Assembly: GCF_029873635.1 (NCBI RefSeq)
Contig: NC_080426.1
Location: 57,940,673 to 58,004,672 of the forward strand
Direction of reading: 5' to 3'
DNA from: Malania oleifera
Lineage: Eukaryota; Streptophyta; Magnoliopsida; Santalales; Ximeniaceae
Length of the DNA: 64,000 nucleotides
In this document: positions 10,213 through 21,480 of the stretch, piece after piece
How the letters are laid out: every line of letters begins with the position of its first letter
Position numbering within the stretch: position 1 is the first letter of the stretch
Notes under the pieces: generated by a model
Told to the model about the DNA's origin: nothing
Seen by the model: only the letters and a program-made list of their open reading frames with translations
Databases searched by the model: none
Program-made: the position numbers and the translations under genes

Positions 10213-10396
10213 GGTCAGGCGCTGGAAGCTTCGGGGTCAGTCACCTGAAGTTTCTAAGAACTATGAAATTTCAGCTTTAAAACAGGGTCAGGCACCTAAG
10301 GTTACATGGGTTAGGTGCTTGGGCCTACACTACCTATTCAGAATTAGTTCAGGAAATTCTTCAAGCACCTGAGGTTAAAAGTTCAGTCACCTGAAC
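10213..10396 (-). repeat. Palindrome array, partly decayed
   Basis: Units such as GTTCAG-TCAC-CTGAAC (10381-10396, perfect 6-bp arms) and GGTCAGGCGCTGG (10213 on). In several units the central CG has become CA, as expected from deamination. Confidence 0.8.
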
Positions 10397-10892
10397 AGTT
10401 ATAAATCCTATTTTTTTAGTTTAGTTTCAAAAAACTCTTAGCCATCTTGCTTTGTTACTTTAAAAATCTTTTTCCGAGGTTTTCAAAATAAGGTCCCTAA
10501 GTCCACATCAACCCTTAATGAGCTTCAAAGCATTTTAAAATGATATTGAGTATGAAGTACTTACATAAGTTATCCTAAAGACTTATACACTTTAAGCTTG
10601 AAGTCTTCATATATGTCTTTGCTTTAAATCCACTTAGACTTGAGCTTATGTCATCTTTAGGCTTCCATATGTTTTGAACATCTTGGTTCTTTTGAGCTTC
10701 CTTTGGATCACTTTGTTGATGGAGTATGGCTTTATGGTACTTGTGATCTTGAACTTTCATTTCTTTGATCCTGTTGACATTTGTTATACACGATTTCCTG
10801 AAATATCTTCACTTAAACAACAACTTGTTAAAATAACCTTTATTTATTATCATCAAAACAAGATTCGAAAGCCATGTTAGGCTAATAGGGAG

Positions 10893-11207
10893 AACACTTG
10901 AGCAAAATTGAGACAACAACAACATTAGACAACAGAAAAAATTGAGACAACAACAAAACTGAGACACAACTAATAACACTAAGAACACTGAGAATTTCGA
11001 TACTTGAAATTGATACTTATTGATAATTTTTGAAAAATGAACTTAAAATGAAATTTGAAACTGAATTTGATTCTATTTGATATACCATCATATGAAGAAA
11101 TAATTTACTTACCAAATATGGTTAAGAGTATGCTTATTGTAAGGGGGAGCCTTATTAAGGTTCACTCATTTTTGCTCCTTATTTGTCATCATAAAAAAGG
11201 GGGAGAT
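10893..11207 (+). other. Sirevirus 3' UTR and polypurine tract
   Basis: A CA-rich stretch ('gacaacaacaa'), then 'aagggggagcc' and 'tttgtcatcat', then the PPT AAAAAAGGGGGAGAT directly abutting the LTR start at 11208. The same PPT context occurs at 38411-38427. Confidence 0.85.
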
Positions 11208-11714
11208 TGTTGGCCTAATAAGGCTTGTGAATCTTATTTTGATGATAAAAAATAAAGGAAACTTAATATGTTTTGGTCAAAAGATGATGTTTCAGGAAAT
11301 CAAGCATATGAGTTCAAGATCAAAGTGCTCACAAGCCTTATTGAAAGCAAAAGCTTATACTTAAGGAAAATCAAATGAAAGCTTAAAGGATATTGAAGCT
11401 TGGATTCAAAGAAAGATAAATTTGATGAAGCTCAAAGTATATTGAAGCTTGAAGTCAAAATGGACTTAAGGAAAGACAAACATGAAGACTTAGAGTGCTT
11501 ATAATATTTTAAGTTTAAGAAAGTCTCATGTAAGTACTTCAAAATTAAATTTTAATATGGATGCATTGAAGCTCTTAGGATTTAATCATTGACTTGGAGA
11601 CCAAATTTTGAAAACCCCAAAAAATATTTTTCAAAGTCTCAAAGTAATATGGAAAGTATAAAAGTTAACAAGAGTTTTTGGAAACAAAAGTAAACAAGCA
11701 TATGAGTTTTGATT

Positions 11715-11886
11715 GTTTAGGCGATTGACCTTGACTGGTCAGGCGACTGACCTTTTTATACTGAATAAATTTGGGAAATAGAACAGGCTCAATCAACTCA
11801 CCCTGTAAGTTTAGGTGACTAACGCCATTCTGACTTTGAAATTGTGCTGAACTTTAAAATTTCAGGCGACTGACCCTTCAGGAAAT
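11715..11886 (+). repeat. GGTCAG-GCGA-CTGACC palindromes
   Basis: The best unit, GGTCAGGCGACTGACC at 11737-11752, has perfect 6-bp arms; others near 11715, 11812 and 11871 are partial. Confidence 0.85.
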
Positions 11887-11999
11887 TCAAATTAAAAAAG
11901 CAACGGGAAGTTTCCAAAATTAATTTTTTCAAATCTAAACGTTATGAAAACTTGGGAAACACTCCAAGTCACTTGAGGAACACGAAAATCACTTTTTAA

Positions 12000-12000
12000 A

Positions 12001-12062
<62 letters not shown>
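12000..12062. repeat. (CT)n(AT)n microsatellite
   Basis: About 20 bp of CT followed by about 42 bp of AT, in the promoter/leader zone of the LTR. Confidence 0.95.
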
Positions 12063-12064
<2 letters not shown>

Positions 12065-13013
12065 TCCTAAACCTAATGATTTTTACAATAGCAAGACATA
12101 CAATCAGCATTCAAGCTTATTCTTGCCCACTCTTCAAAAGCTCTATAGCTCAATCTCTTGCTAAAGATTTCTACTAAGAAATTGCTGATTAAAACCTAAG
12201 GTTCTCTGAGTTTTACTGAGTTTCTTAAATCAAAGAAAGAATCTATGGTGATACAATTCTTGAGCTTCAATTCTTTCTATATTGATATTTAATTGAAGTA
12301 TATTTGTTGTGCATTAACTTGTACTAATAAGCTCTTTTGAGAGTATCTTTGTACACCAAATTTGTTTCTTGTTTTCTTGACGGTTTAGGATTTTTGAATC
12401 GTTAATTTACCAAGTGTGGTGTATCTCTTGGAGAGGAGGGCTCTATCCTACTTGAAGGAGTGTGTAAACGGTTTGCTCCACCCGTAAGGGAGTGGTATAG
12501 TAAAATCCTTAGGTGTGTTACCTAAGACGAGGATGTAGGCAAGTATAGCCGAACCTCATAAAAATCTCAGTGTCACTCTCTTCCCTATTCTCTTTAAATT
12601 TCAGTACATATATACTGCGTGGATGTTTATTTAAATTGCTGGAAATAATTTTGTGATTAGGAATTGCAGAAACCTAAAAAATGGAGTACGTTGATTGAAT
12701 CTTATGGAAACCTTCTAAGGGAGTACGTTCATTGAACAGGTCACTCATTAGCTACAGCTTAACATCAAAAGACTGAATCGTGGAAACTTGCTGGAGTTGT
12801 TAAAGTAATTCATATTTGTGGAGCATTATCTAGATTGATTGAATTATCCTATTGAATTTTGGTTTAAATTGTGTCTTGGCTGAATTTGTGAATCAAACTA
12901 TACTTGTGTGTTTGCTGAATTCAAAAATTAGTTGAGAAAGAATTCATAAGAAAAGGTTAAAAGAAAATTTTAAATCCCAATTCACCCCCCTTGGGAGTAC
13001 ACCTTACTTTTCA

Positions 13014-13292
13014 ATTTTAATGTTTTCAATTAAAGCTATTGTTTTATTTGATTCAGGGGCAACCTACTCGTTTGTTTCTTGGGAGTATATAAAACTTGTG
13101 TGGGATAGAAGCTCAACCACAGAATGTTGGTCTCTCTGTGGCCACACTGATAGGAACAGTAGTGGTGTGTAGAAAGGTGCTTAAAACTTATCCAGTGGAT
13201 ATTCAGGGGAGAATGCTACCAGCTGATTTAGTGGTGTTGGACATGCATGGATTTGACGTGATTCTAGGCATGGACTGGCTAGCAGCCAATTA
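13014..13292 (+). pseudogene. Gypsy protease fragment (left part of a split element)
   Basis: Reads FSIKAIVLFDSGATYSFVSW, so the aspartic protease D-S-G is kept. After a frame change it reads [26 protein letters not shown], the conserved block between protease and RT in plant gypsy pol. It continues at 18416 after the nested element. The 5' part is cut by the Sirevirus at 13013. Confidence 0.85.
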
Positions 13293-13373
13293 TGTAGAGA
13301 CTCAAAAAATTATAGTAATTAAATAATAAAAGGAAGGAGAGAAAAGGAATTTTAAAACGGGGTTTCAGCAGGG

Positions 13374-13567
13374 TCTCGTTGACGAGTGCAGAGTTCTTGT
13401 CGACGAATAGGTCTCTTGGACTCATCTACAGGGACGTGTGTCTCATCGAAGAGATATTACTGAGAGGGTTGTTTTTAGGGCCTGAAACTCATCAACGAGG
13501 CATCAGTATTTATCAATGAACTCTCTTCATGGACTTGTTGACGAGGCGTTATGTCTCGTCGACGAAT
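13374..13567 (+). repeat. Array of TCGTCGACGA-type palindromes
   Basis: About eight units (for example CTCGTTGACGAG at 13375, TTGTCGACGAA at 13397, CTCGTCGACGAA at 13555), ending 9 bp before the TATA box. Confidence 0.88.
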
Positions 13568-13575
13568 ATGAATTT

Positions 13576-13583
13576 TATAAATA
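13576..13583 (+). promoter_or_regulatory. TATA box of gypsy LTR
   Basis: TATAAATA directly after the palindrome array and about 50 bp before a CT-rich leader. Confidence 0.6.
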
Positions 13584-14337
13584 TGCCAACTTCTAATTTT
13601 CTGCGAGAAAATTTTTAGGAAACCCTCCCTCTCGCTCTCTCTCTCTCTCTCTCCTACGTCTCTCTCACCTTCTCTCTTCGATTTCGGCTCTGTTCTTCAC
13701 CAGTTTGACGATCAGAAGCCACCATGCTACTCCTGGGAAGATTCTCTTCAAGTCTGTTGGAGTAGTTCATTGGTTAGGCCAACTTAGGCACCATCCCAAA
13801 ATTTGGGTAAGTTAGTTATTTTAGGCTTTATAAGTTATTTGGTATTGTTGGACTAGGGAAAATGCTTTAGATAGTATGACACTGGAGTTTGGTTGGGAAA
13901 AATGCAATTTCAGGGTATTAAGCTGGGGAACACACAGGTGTAAATTTAGAGTATTTTGTGGGCTTCACAGTAAGTCAGGTAAGGGGATAAATTAAGTTAG
14001 TATTTTTCATGATATTATTATGAATTAAATAGTATTTATTTTCAAGAAAATATGTATAATTTAGAACTATATTTAGGAATATTGTTGTTAAATAAGGAAA
14101 CTATTTAAGCATGTTTTATATGGAAATATGATTTTAGAATTAATTATGAGTTTATAAGGTTATGTATATTTGTGTGGCATGAGTACAATATTTTCATGAA
14201 ATTATGCTATATTAAAATATTATGAGTTTTCCCAGATAAGTATGTTATGGAAGTTTTTAGGAAAACCCTAAAAACAATACAAGAAATATGCTTTAAAGAT
14301 TATGTTAAATAATGCAAGAATTTATGATTATCTGAAT

Positions 14338-14480
14338 TATGCCAGTGAAAAATGTCGTGATTTCTATGTTATGAATTATGTCGGCGAAAATGCCGTGATT
14401 TCTACGTTATGAATTATGTCGGCAAAAATTTCATGATCTTACGTTACGAATTATGTCGGCTCTGATGCCATGATTATGTA
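14338..14480 (+). repeat. Diverged tandem repeat in gypsy LTR
   Basis: Three or four units around 'atgtcggcgaaaatgccgtg', about 50 bp apart. Confidence 0.7.
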
Positions 14481-15480
14481 TGATATGTAAGAAATCATGA
14501 AATATGTTTATGTCATATATTATTTTGAATTACGAAACAACTATGTTTGAATATGGAATGTATTATATGTTATTAGAACCTAGATAGCTTAGTTCAGTTT
14601 TATGAAGCACGGTACCATAGCTATATATTTACGATTATGAATATGTTAGTGCTACCACACATCTTATGTAGAGTGTGGGAGATGGCAGTCGATGTGGCTT
14701 TATGGGAGTGTCATAGTTCTCCTAGTAGTCCGGAACAGGTGGAACAGGCTCATCGTACTTATAGACCTATGTTTGACTTAGCATGGTCGGACAACCATTG
14801 CTAGGTCCTACCTTCGGGTCACATAACCCTGTTATATGGGGGTATGACATGACGACAACTAACTAACTATCTATCTTGGGTAAAAATTCAAGTATGATAT
14901 GATTATATAAGATGATTTGTCAGTATAGAAATTTAATACGTTACGCCATGTTATGATAAATCATGTTTATTTCAAATATGATACAGCTAGTTATAACAGT
15001 TATGAATTATGTACTATTTATATGTATATCACGAAAAAATACTCATGTTGCTACATACTGATATTAGTTTATCTCCCTTATTGAGAGGTTTCTCACCCTA
15101 ACATTACAAACATTTCAGGAAATCCAGGTAAGAGGGCGGATGGAGCCCCATAGCAGTAGAAGTGGATTGAGCTACCCTGTCTATAGGGTAAGTGGATGAG
15201 CGAGGGTTAGATGGATTTTTGGGTAGAGACCCTGGGAGCACTTTTCGGTCTTTTGGTGGATGACTGTATGTATATGTATATGACAGATTTAGTAGAACTC
15301 TAGTATGGTTTCTAGTGTTTATGGCATGTATATGACTTTATGTTTTTCGCTACTTAGGTATCAAACTTTTATAACAGTTATATCCCTATTACCCATGGGT
15401 TCAGGTTGATTACGACTATGACAGCTTAATAGGATTATTACGTATGTTATGATGTGGATATTATGTATGTTATTATGTGA

Positions 15481-15481
15481 A

Positions 15482-15510
<29 letters not shown>
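15481..15510. repeat. (AT)n microsatellite
   Basis: About 28 bp of AT near the LTR 3' end; a much shorter AT run occupies the same place in the 3' LTR remnant. Confidence 0.95.
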
Positions 15511-15512
<2 letters not shown>

Positions 15513-15535
15513 AAAATAAGCTGGTTGTTACAGTT

Positions 15536-15547
15536 TGGTATCAGAGC
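15536..15547 (+). other. Primer-binding site, tRNA-iMet type
   Basis: TGGTATCAGAGC, complementary to the 3' end of plant initiator Met tRNA, 3 bp after the LTR end. Confidence 0.93.
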
Positions 15548-15851
15548 CTAGGTTGCTAGGTTCTGTAGACTCTAGAGTGCAGCGGAAACAATACTAGAGT
15601 ATAGGAAAAAGGATTTGAGGTTTTGTTCTGCAATTTAGAGACATGATTTTTGTGGTGGTTTCTATGTCCTTCCTTGGGTGACGATTTCAGGAAAGTCATA
15701 GGAAACTATTGTCGGGTTGTATTTCTAAAGTGGGGGGACTGGATCTTGAATTAAGATAGGGATGTCAACATAGAATGGGTAATATGAGTTTTGGTTAGAT
15801 ACGTAAGTTATCAGGATGGGGTCCCTAAGCTATGTTTATTATCTTTTCAGG

Positions 15852-16862
15852 ATGGACTCGGGTAATGGTAGTGCTCATGCCAATGGTAGTGAGGGTGCAA
15901 GGCCCTCAGGGGCAGGTAGAGCTGATTCAGATGCAGTGTTACGCAGTGTGGCTTAGTAGGTCTTGGCTGAGATCACACAGAGTTCTAGGGAGCAGGGAGG
16001 CCTGTCTGTAGGCCACGGGTGCATGTTATAGAAATTCACAAAGATGAAACCTCCGGCATTTTCAGGAGGAGCAGATCCTACAGTCGCTGAAAACTGGATG
16101 CATGAGATAGAGAATGTTTTGGCAGTGTCATAGTGCACGGAGGAGCAGAGGGTTTTATTTTCCACCTATAAAGATAGTGGATTGCTGTACAATTATTGGA
16201 GGAATATAAGGCGGTGCCTATAGCTATGACTTGGTGCCAGTTTAAAGATTTGTTCTTCGATAGATACTTTCCAGCCACTGTTGGGGTGGCCAAAGTGGAG
16301 GAGTTCCTGAATCTGAAGTAAGGACAGTGGTCAGTTCAGCAGTATGCAACGAGGTTTATAGAGTTATCCTGCTTCGCCCCGTACATCATACTTGATGAGG
16401 CAAAGAAGGCAAGGCAGTTTGAAAGAGGTCTGAGGCAAGAAATTTATAAGCAAATAGCAGTGTTTAAAGTGTAAGACTCGAGTTGGTAGAAAGAGTAGCT
16501 GTGGCTGAGGCCGGTGAGCGAATGGGTGCAGAGGAGCAGAGACAGAAGAAGAGGTTCATGCCTTTAGGCTATCAGCAGAGATCTAGTTGGAGCCAGTGGA
16601 GGAGAGGTAACTATGGTAAGGGACAGAGATAGGACACAAGAGGTCGTGAGACTCAGGGTATGCAGACCTACCTAGTTTGTCAAACATGTGGAAAAAGACA
16701 CTTAGGAGAGTGTCAAGCAGGGAAAGGAGTCTACTATCGCAGCGGTATATCAGGACATTAGGATGAGATTGCCCTACACCACCTGGTACCGTACCTGTTC
16801 CCAAACCGCACCGAAGAGGTTATCAAGTGCCACGTGAAGGCTAGCAGAGGAATGTAGCCCCG
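15852..16862 (+). pseudogene. Gypsy gag (nested element), broken
   Basis: The ATG at 15852 follows a splice-acceptor-like TTTTCAGG. The reading frame shows remnants of a gypsy retrotransposon gag: 'KPPAFSGGADPTVAENWM' near 16048, 'GATEAQR'-type blocks and 'RFIELSCFAPYI' near 16353, but with many stops and frameshifts (15957, 16131 and others). The zinc knuckle near 16677 ('CQTCGK...') is degraded. It would have formed the virus-like particle core. Same family as the gag at 53531. Confidence 0.75.
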
Positions 16863-16877
16863 GCAAGGGTTTATGTC

Positions 16878-18265
16878 TTGACGCCGGGAGATGCGGAGCT
16901 CGCAGACGATGTCGTGACAGGTACCTTTACTGTTTTATCATATCAAGCTATTATTTTATTTGATACAGATGGCACCCACCCTTTTATGTCTGTGGGGTAT
17001 GTTAAATTGGCTGGTATGGATACACGATTATTAGATGTTGAACTGTTAGTAGCAACATCAACAGGGTTAGTGATGAGGTGTCGTAGGGTGCTTAGGGGTT
17101 ACCTAGTAGAAATTTCGGGGAGAGTATTACCAACTGATCTAATTGTACTAGATTTGCATGGATTCGATGTAATATTGGGTATGGATTGGTTGGCTACTAA
17201 CCATGCTAGTATCGACTGTCATCTGAAAGAGGTGATTTTTAGACCACCAGGAAAGCCAAAATTCAGATTTGTGGGATCGCGAGTGCAATCTCCACCTCAG
17301 TTAGTGTTAGCCTTGCAGGCAAGAAGACTACTTCTAGATGGATGTCAAGGGTTTATGGCTTATGTAAAGGAGGAGATAGAAAATGAATTGAAGCTTGTTA
17401 GTACACCAGTGGTTAAGGAGTTTTCAGAAATATTTCCAGAAGAATTACCTGGGTTGCCTCCCAAGCGCGAGATAGATTTTACTATTGACTTACTCCCAGG
17501 GACATCGCCAATTTCTAAATCTCCTTACCGAATGGCTCCACCAGAATTGGGAGAATTAAAGGATCAGCTGCAAGACTTATTGAATAAAGGGTTTATCAAA
17601 CCTATTATATCACCTTGGAGAGCTCTAGTGTTATTTGTAAAGAAGAAAGACGGGTCTATGAGGATGTGTATAGATTATAGAGAAATAAACAAAGTAACAA
17701 TTAATAACAGGTATCCTCTACCCCGTATAGACAACTTATTTGATCAGCTTTAGGGTACACGAGTCTATTCTAAGACCAACCTCAGGTTAGGTTATCACTA
17801 GGTGAAAGTTAAAACTGAAGATATTTCAAAGACAACTTTTAGGACCAAGTAAGGGCATTATGAATTCCTAGTTATGCCTTTTGGTCTGACAAATGCTCCT
17901 TCTGTATTCATGGATTTGATGAATAGAATCTTTTACCAGTATTTAGACCAGTTTGTTGTGGTTTTCATTTATAACATACTGGTCTACTCGAGGAGTTTTG
18001 AGGAGCATGAGATGCACCTAAGGCTAGTACTTCAGATGCTCAGGGAAAAGAAATTTTATGCCAAGTTTAGCAAATGTGAATTCTGGTTAGAGAAAGTTGC
18101 GTTTTTGGGGCATGTTATATCAAGTGATGGAATTTCTGTAGATCTCAACAAGATAAAGGTAGTGATGAATTGGGTTAGGCCGAGGAACGTACAGGAAGTC
18201 AAGAGTTTCTTAGGACTAGTGGGATATTATCGTCGGTTTGCAGAGGGGTTCTCAGCATTATTAGG
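16878..18265 (+). pseudogene. Gypsy protease-RT (nested element), broken
   Basis: The protease start has D-T-D where D-S-G is expected (near 16970), then [21 protein letters not shown], the protease-RT linker, RT entry '[13 protein letters not shown]' and '[20 protein letters not shown]'. In-frame stops follow at 17752 (CAG to TAG), near 17800 and near 17848. The RT then resumes at 17874 ([18 protein letters not shown]) but the catalytic box is F-I-Y-N rather than Y/F-x-D-D. The frame ends abruptly at the deletion junction near 18265, within '[15 protein letters not shown]'. Confidence 0.88.
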
Positions 18266-18415
18266 ATTTTATGACAGTTATATCCCTGGTACCCCTGGGT
18301 CCAGGTTGATTATGACTATGGCAGCTTAGCAAGATTATAACGTATGTTATGATATGGATATTATGTATGTTATTGTGTGAAAATATATATATGTAAAAAT
18401 AAGCAGGTCATTACA
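18266..18415 (+). mobile_element. 3' LTR remnant of the nested gypsy
   Basis: The last 150 bp of the LTR, colinear with 15370-15532 ('cagttatatccct...', '...aaaaataagc.ggt.rttaca'). The junction to RT lies in a shared 'ttttat', suggesting a microhomology deletion. Confidence 0.9.
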
Positions 18416-19938
18416 AATTATGCCAACATTGATTGTCGTCAGAAAGAGGTAATATTCAGACCTCTTGGGGAGCAAGAGTACAGATTTGTGGGGTCATACA
18501 TGCACTCTTCACCACAGATTTTGTCAGCTATTGAAGCAAGGAGGCTACTTCTGGGCAGATGCCAAGGGTACCTGGCTAGTGTAAATGAGCACCCAAGGGA
18601 GAATTAAAGTTAGAAGATGTTCTAGTGGTAAGAGAATTTTCAGCTGTTTTTCTAGAAGATTTACCTATATTGCCTCCTGATCATTAAATTGAGTTCTCTG
18701 TAGACTTATTGCCAGGGACGACACCGATTTCTAAAGCTCCTTATAGAATGGCTCCAGTTGAATGAAAAGAATTAAAGGAGCAATTGCAGGAACTACTGAT
18801 AAAGGTTTTATCAAACCTAGTGTTTCACCCTGGGGAGCACTTGTGCTATTCGTGAAAAAGAAAGACGGGTCGATGAGGATGTGTATCAACTACCGGGAGA
18901 TAAATAAAGTGACAATTGGGAATAAGTATCCTCTTCCCCGTATTGATAATCTATTTGACTAGCTACAGGGAACACAGGTTTATTCTATGCTTGATCTCCG
19001 ATCCGACTACCATCAGGTGAAAATTAAATAAGAGGATTTTCCAAATATGACTTTCCGAACTAGGTATGGCCATTATGAGTTCTTGGTTATGCCTTTCGGA
19101 CCGACCAATGCTCCTGCAGCATTTACGGATCTTATGAATAGGGTTTTTCATGAATACTTGGACCAGTTTTTGGTAGGATTCATTGATGATATCCTGGTTT
19201 ATTCAAAGAATCACAAGGAGCATGGAAATCATTTGAGAATGGTGCTTCAGGTGTTGAAAAAAAAGAAGCTTTATGCTAAATTTAGAAAATGTGAATTTTG
19301 ACTGGGGAAAGTTTCATTCCTTGGACATGTGATCTCCGGGGGTGGTATTTCTGTAGATTTGAGTAAGATAGAGATGGTAGCAAATTGGGTGAGAATGAGG
19401 AATGTTCAGGAGATTAGAAGTTTCTTGGTTCTCGTAGGGTTCTACCGGCGGTCTGTGGAAGGATTTTCTAGACTATCAGGTCCTCTAACATGGTTGACGA
19501 GGAAGAATGTGATATTTGAGTGGACCAATGATTGTGAACAAAGTTTTCAAGAACTGAAACAACGACTCATCACTGCTCCAGTTTTGACCATTCCATTAGG
19601 AAATGATGGTTTCATGATTTATAGTGATGCGTCTCAAAAAGGGTTAGGGTGCGTTATGATGCAACAGGGAAGAGTTGTGGCTTATGCTTCTTGGCAACTT
19701 AAGGAGTATGAGAAGAACCACCCTACACATGATTTGGAGTTGGCTGCAATGGTGTATGCATTGAAAATTTGGAGACACTATTTGTACGGCGAAAAATGTG
19801 AGATCTTTATGGACCATAAGAGTTTGAAGTATTTCTTCACGCAGAAAAAGTTAAATATGAGGCAGAGGATGTGTTGATTAAAGATTACAACTGCACCATC
19901 AGTTATCACTCAGGGAAGGTTAATGTGGTAGCTGATGC
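18416..19938 (+). pseudogene. Gypsy pol (PR end, RT, RNase H), right part of the split element
   Basis: Continues 13014-13292. It reads NIDCRQKEVIFRP, then RT with stops near 18686, 18762, 18959 (CAG to TAG), 19027 and 19299 (TGG to TGA). The RT box F-I-D-D is intact near 19180. RNase H then has '[16 protein letters not shown]' (catalytic D), '[20 protein letters not shown]' (catalytic E) and '[11 protein letters not shown]'. It ends at 'VADA', where the LTR at 19939 cuts it. Integrase is missing. Confidence 0.9.
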
Positions 19939-21120
19939 TGTTGGAATTGGTGTATTCCCAAGAGGGGGGTGAATTGGGTATTTAAAAATTTCTTCCTAGG
20001 TATAACTAATCCAGTAGCAGTATATCACAACCTAGGGTCTTTCTAAAACACATACCAATTCAATATATAAACAATATAATCAAAGTAATGAAAAATACCA
20101 TACAGGTGCAAAAAATGAATTGCAGATAAATAAAGCTAACACTAGATATGATATCGGAGTTCGTCCAAAACTGCCTACGCCCCCACCTCAAGCTCACAAG
20201 CAAGAGGATTCCACTAATTGCTCACTTGCTAGTGGAGCGACACCAATTACAACACCTTATAGGTTGGTGCACCTAGTTCTCCTAACCGGGTCTGAACTAG
20301 TCCGGTGCTCTCCTAACCGGGTCTAAGGAAGTCCGGGACTATTCACAGGATTAGTCTCCCTCTTCCGACCAACACATCGGGAATACAATAGATAATCAAA
20401 TAATATATTTAATACAAAAAAATAAGCTTCTCATACAAGAAAATGTGTACAACACTATAGCTCAAAATGCACTCACGTATGATATGAAAATAAGTTTAGT
20501 GTGAGTATGGTGATTTTTCTCAAAATAACTTATCAGAATCTTTGAGTAAAATGTGTGCAGTGAATATTTCAAAGATTCAACCCCAAAAGATCTTTGCCCA
20601 AAAGATTTTCAAAAGCTTGTTCAAAGGAAGCTAGGGTTTTGTTTTCAAATCAACTTGCAAAAATAATATGTGTGTGTGTAAGCACCATTGCAATAAGACT
20701 TTCCTAACACATGATAAATGTGCTCAAATCTTTCAAAATAACCCATATAGATTTTCTCCCAATAATATTTATCAATAAAATATATGGGAGATTCCACAAG
20801 CTTACTCTAAAAAAGAATGATATTCAAAGTATGAATATTGAGAGTAAATGGCTTTTGAACAAAAAATGCCCTAAATAAAACCTCTCTTCCAAAATAGATT
20901 TTTCAATGCTCTCTTATAAGATTTATCAAAAGAATAATAAAAGAGAGTAAAAAATTAAGTATATATTTTGAGAGAATTTTTAGGCTAATCTCATTGCTAA
21001 TAAGGAGTTATGAGGGGGTATATATAGAGTTGGGAGGATTTTTGACCATTAGGGACATAGTAGGGATTTTAGAAAATGTTTAATAAGTTTTAACCCTAAT
21101 TACCGCAGTTAAGTTATGGC

Positions 21121-21480
21121 AACTTGAGAGTTTCGGTAGACTAAACCCTAGGTTCGGTCGTACGAATAGACACATTTTTTATGTCTGGGTACTTAGTGAG
21201 AAGTTTGGTTGGCTGGTCTAGACAATTTTCCAACCTGTTCGAGGTTCGATCGCTCAGTTAAGTTCAGTCTAGCGAACTTGCCATTTTGGACACTCGAGGT
21301 TAAAATGAACGTGAAGTTCGGGCGCTTGGGGAAGGTGAAAAAGTCAACATTAAATGTTCGGTTGACCGAGAACATTTAGTTCATTTTGGTTCGGTCGCCT
21401 AAGCCCGGTCAACAATTTTGACTTTTCACACATTCGGTCGATCGAGGCATTTTGAACGCACAAGTTCAGTCGCCCGAGGC
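21121..21480 (-). repeat. Array of TTCGGTCGCCCGAA-type palindromes (first)
   Basis: At least eight units around TTCGGTCG..CGAA, including decayed versions, next to a minus-strand A/T box near 21018-21027. Confidence 0.8.

Larger units (their letters stand above)
9092..10887 (-). mobile_element. Solo LTR of a Sirevirus (minus), TSD GGGAG
   Basis: In plus coordinates it begins TGAAAGCTAAGGTGTAGTCCC and ends TTAGGCTAATA (ACA mutated to ATA), flanked by GGGAG at 9087-9091 and 10888-10892. Its left end is the reverse complement of the 3' LTR end at 13013, and its right end matches the LTR starts at 4362 and 11208. TATA at 10077-10084 (minus), palindromes 10213-10396. It sits in the 3' UTR of the host Sirevirus. 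Confidence 0.92.
3905..13013 (+). mobile_element. Ty1/copia Sirevirus, 5'-truncated, carrying two nested solo LTRs
   Basis: Contains, in order, RT (3905-4361 and 6558-6960), RNase H (to 7312), a spacer with palindromes, an extra ORF (7668-8840), a 3' UTR, PPT (11194-11207) and 3' LTR (11208-13013). The pol frame resumes exactly across the solo LTR at 4362-6557, so that LTR is a later insertion. LTR, gag, protease and integrase of the 5' half are absent. The right end lies against gypsy protease sequence (13014 on); no matching left TSD is visible because the left end is truncated. Confidence 0.85.
11208..13013 (+). mobile_element. Sirevirus 3' LTR
   Basis: Starts TGTTGGCCTAATAAGGC right after the PPT and ends ACCTTACTTTTCA. 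It contains palindromes (11715-11886) and a (CT)n(AT)n run where the TATA box should be. The 3' part holds the conserved 'ccaattcaccccccttggg' motif. It abuts gypsy protease sequence at 13014. Confidence 0.9.
13293..15532 (+). mobile_element. 5' LTR of the nested gypsy
   Basis: TGTAGAGACTC...GTTGTTACA, 2240 bp. Order: palindromes 13374-13567, TATA 13576-13583, CT-rich leader, splice-donor consensus at 13807, then a long AT-rich part with diverged tandem units and an (AT)n run before the end. Confidence 0.92.
13807..15850 (+). other. Predicted leader intron of the nested gypsy
   Basis: Donor TTTGG|GTAAGTTAG at 13807 inside the LTR; acceptor ATCTTTTCAG|G at 15850, one base before the gag ATG (15852). 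The intron would remove the rest of the LTR, the PBS and the untranslated leader. The same geometry is found in the gypsy at 50628. Inference from consensus only; no RNA evidence. Confidence 0.45.
13293..18415 (+). mobile_element. Nested Ty3/gypsy element, internally deleted, TSD AATTA
   Basis: Flanked by AATTA at 13288-13292 and 18416-18420. Removing it joins the protease/RT linker of the host gypsy (AANYA...). 5' LTR 13293-15532, PBS 15536-15547, gag, protease and RT to about 18265, then a direct jump into the last 150 bp of the 3' LTR. RNase H, integrase, PPT and most of the 3' LTR are deleted. Confidence 0.93.

Noticed and set aside
9092..13013. 9092-10887 and 11208-13013 as an inverted pair bounding one DNA transposon
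   Set aside because: Ends look inverted ('aaggtgtagtcccaag' / 'ttgggagtacacctta'), but each is an LTR in opposite orientation with its own border (TSD GGGAG for the first, PPT for the second).
15536..15547. tRNA gene fragment
   Set aside because: This is the PBS complementary to tRNA-iMet, placed 3 bp after an LTR end.
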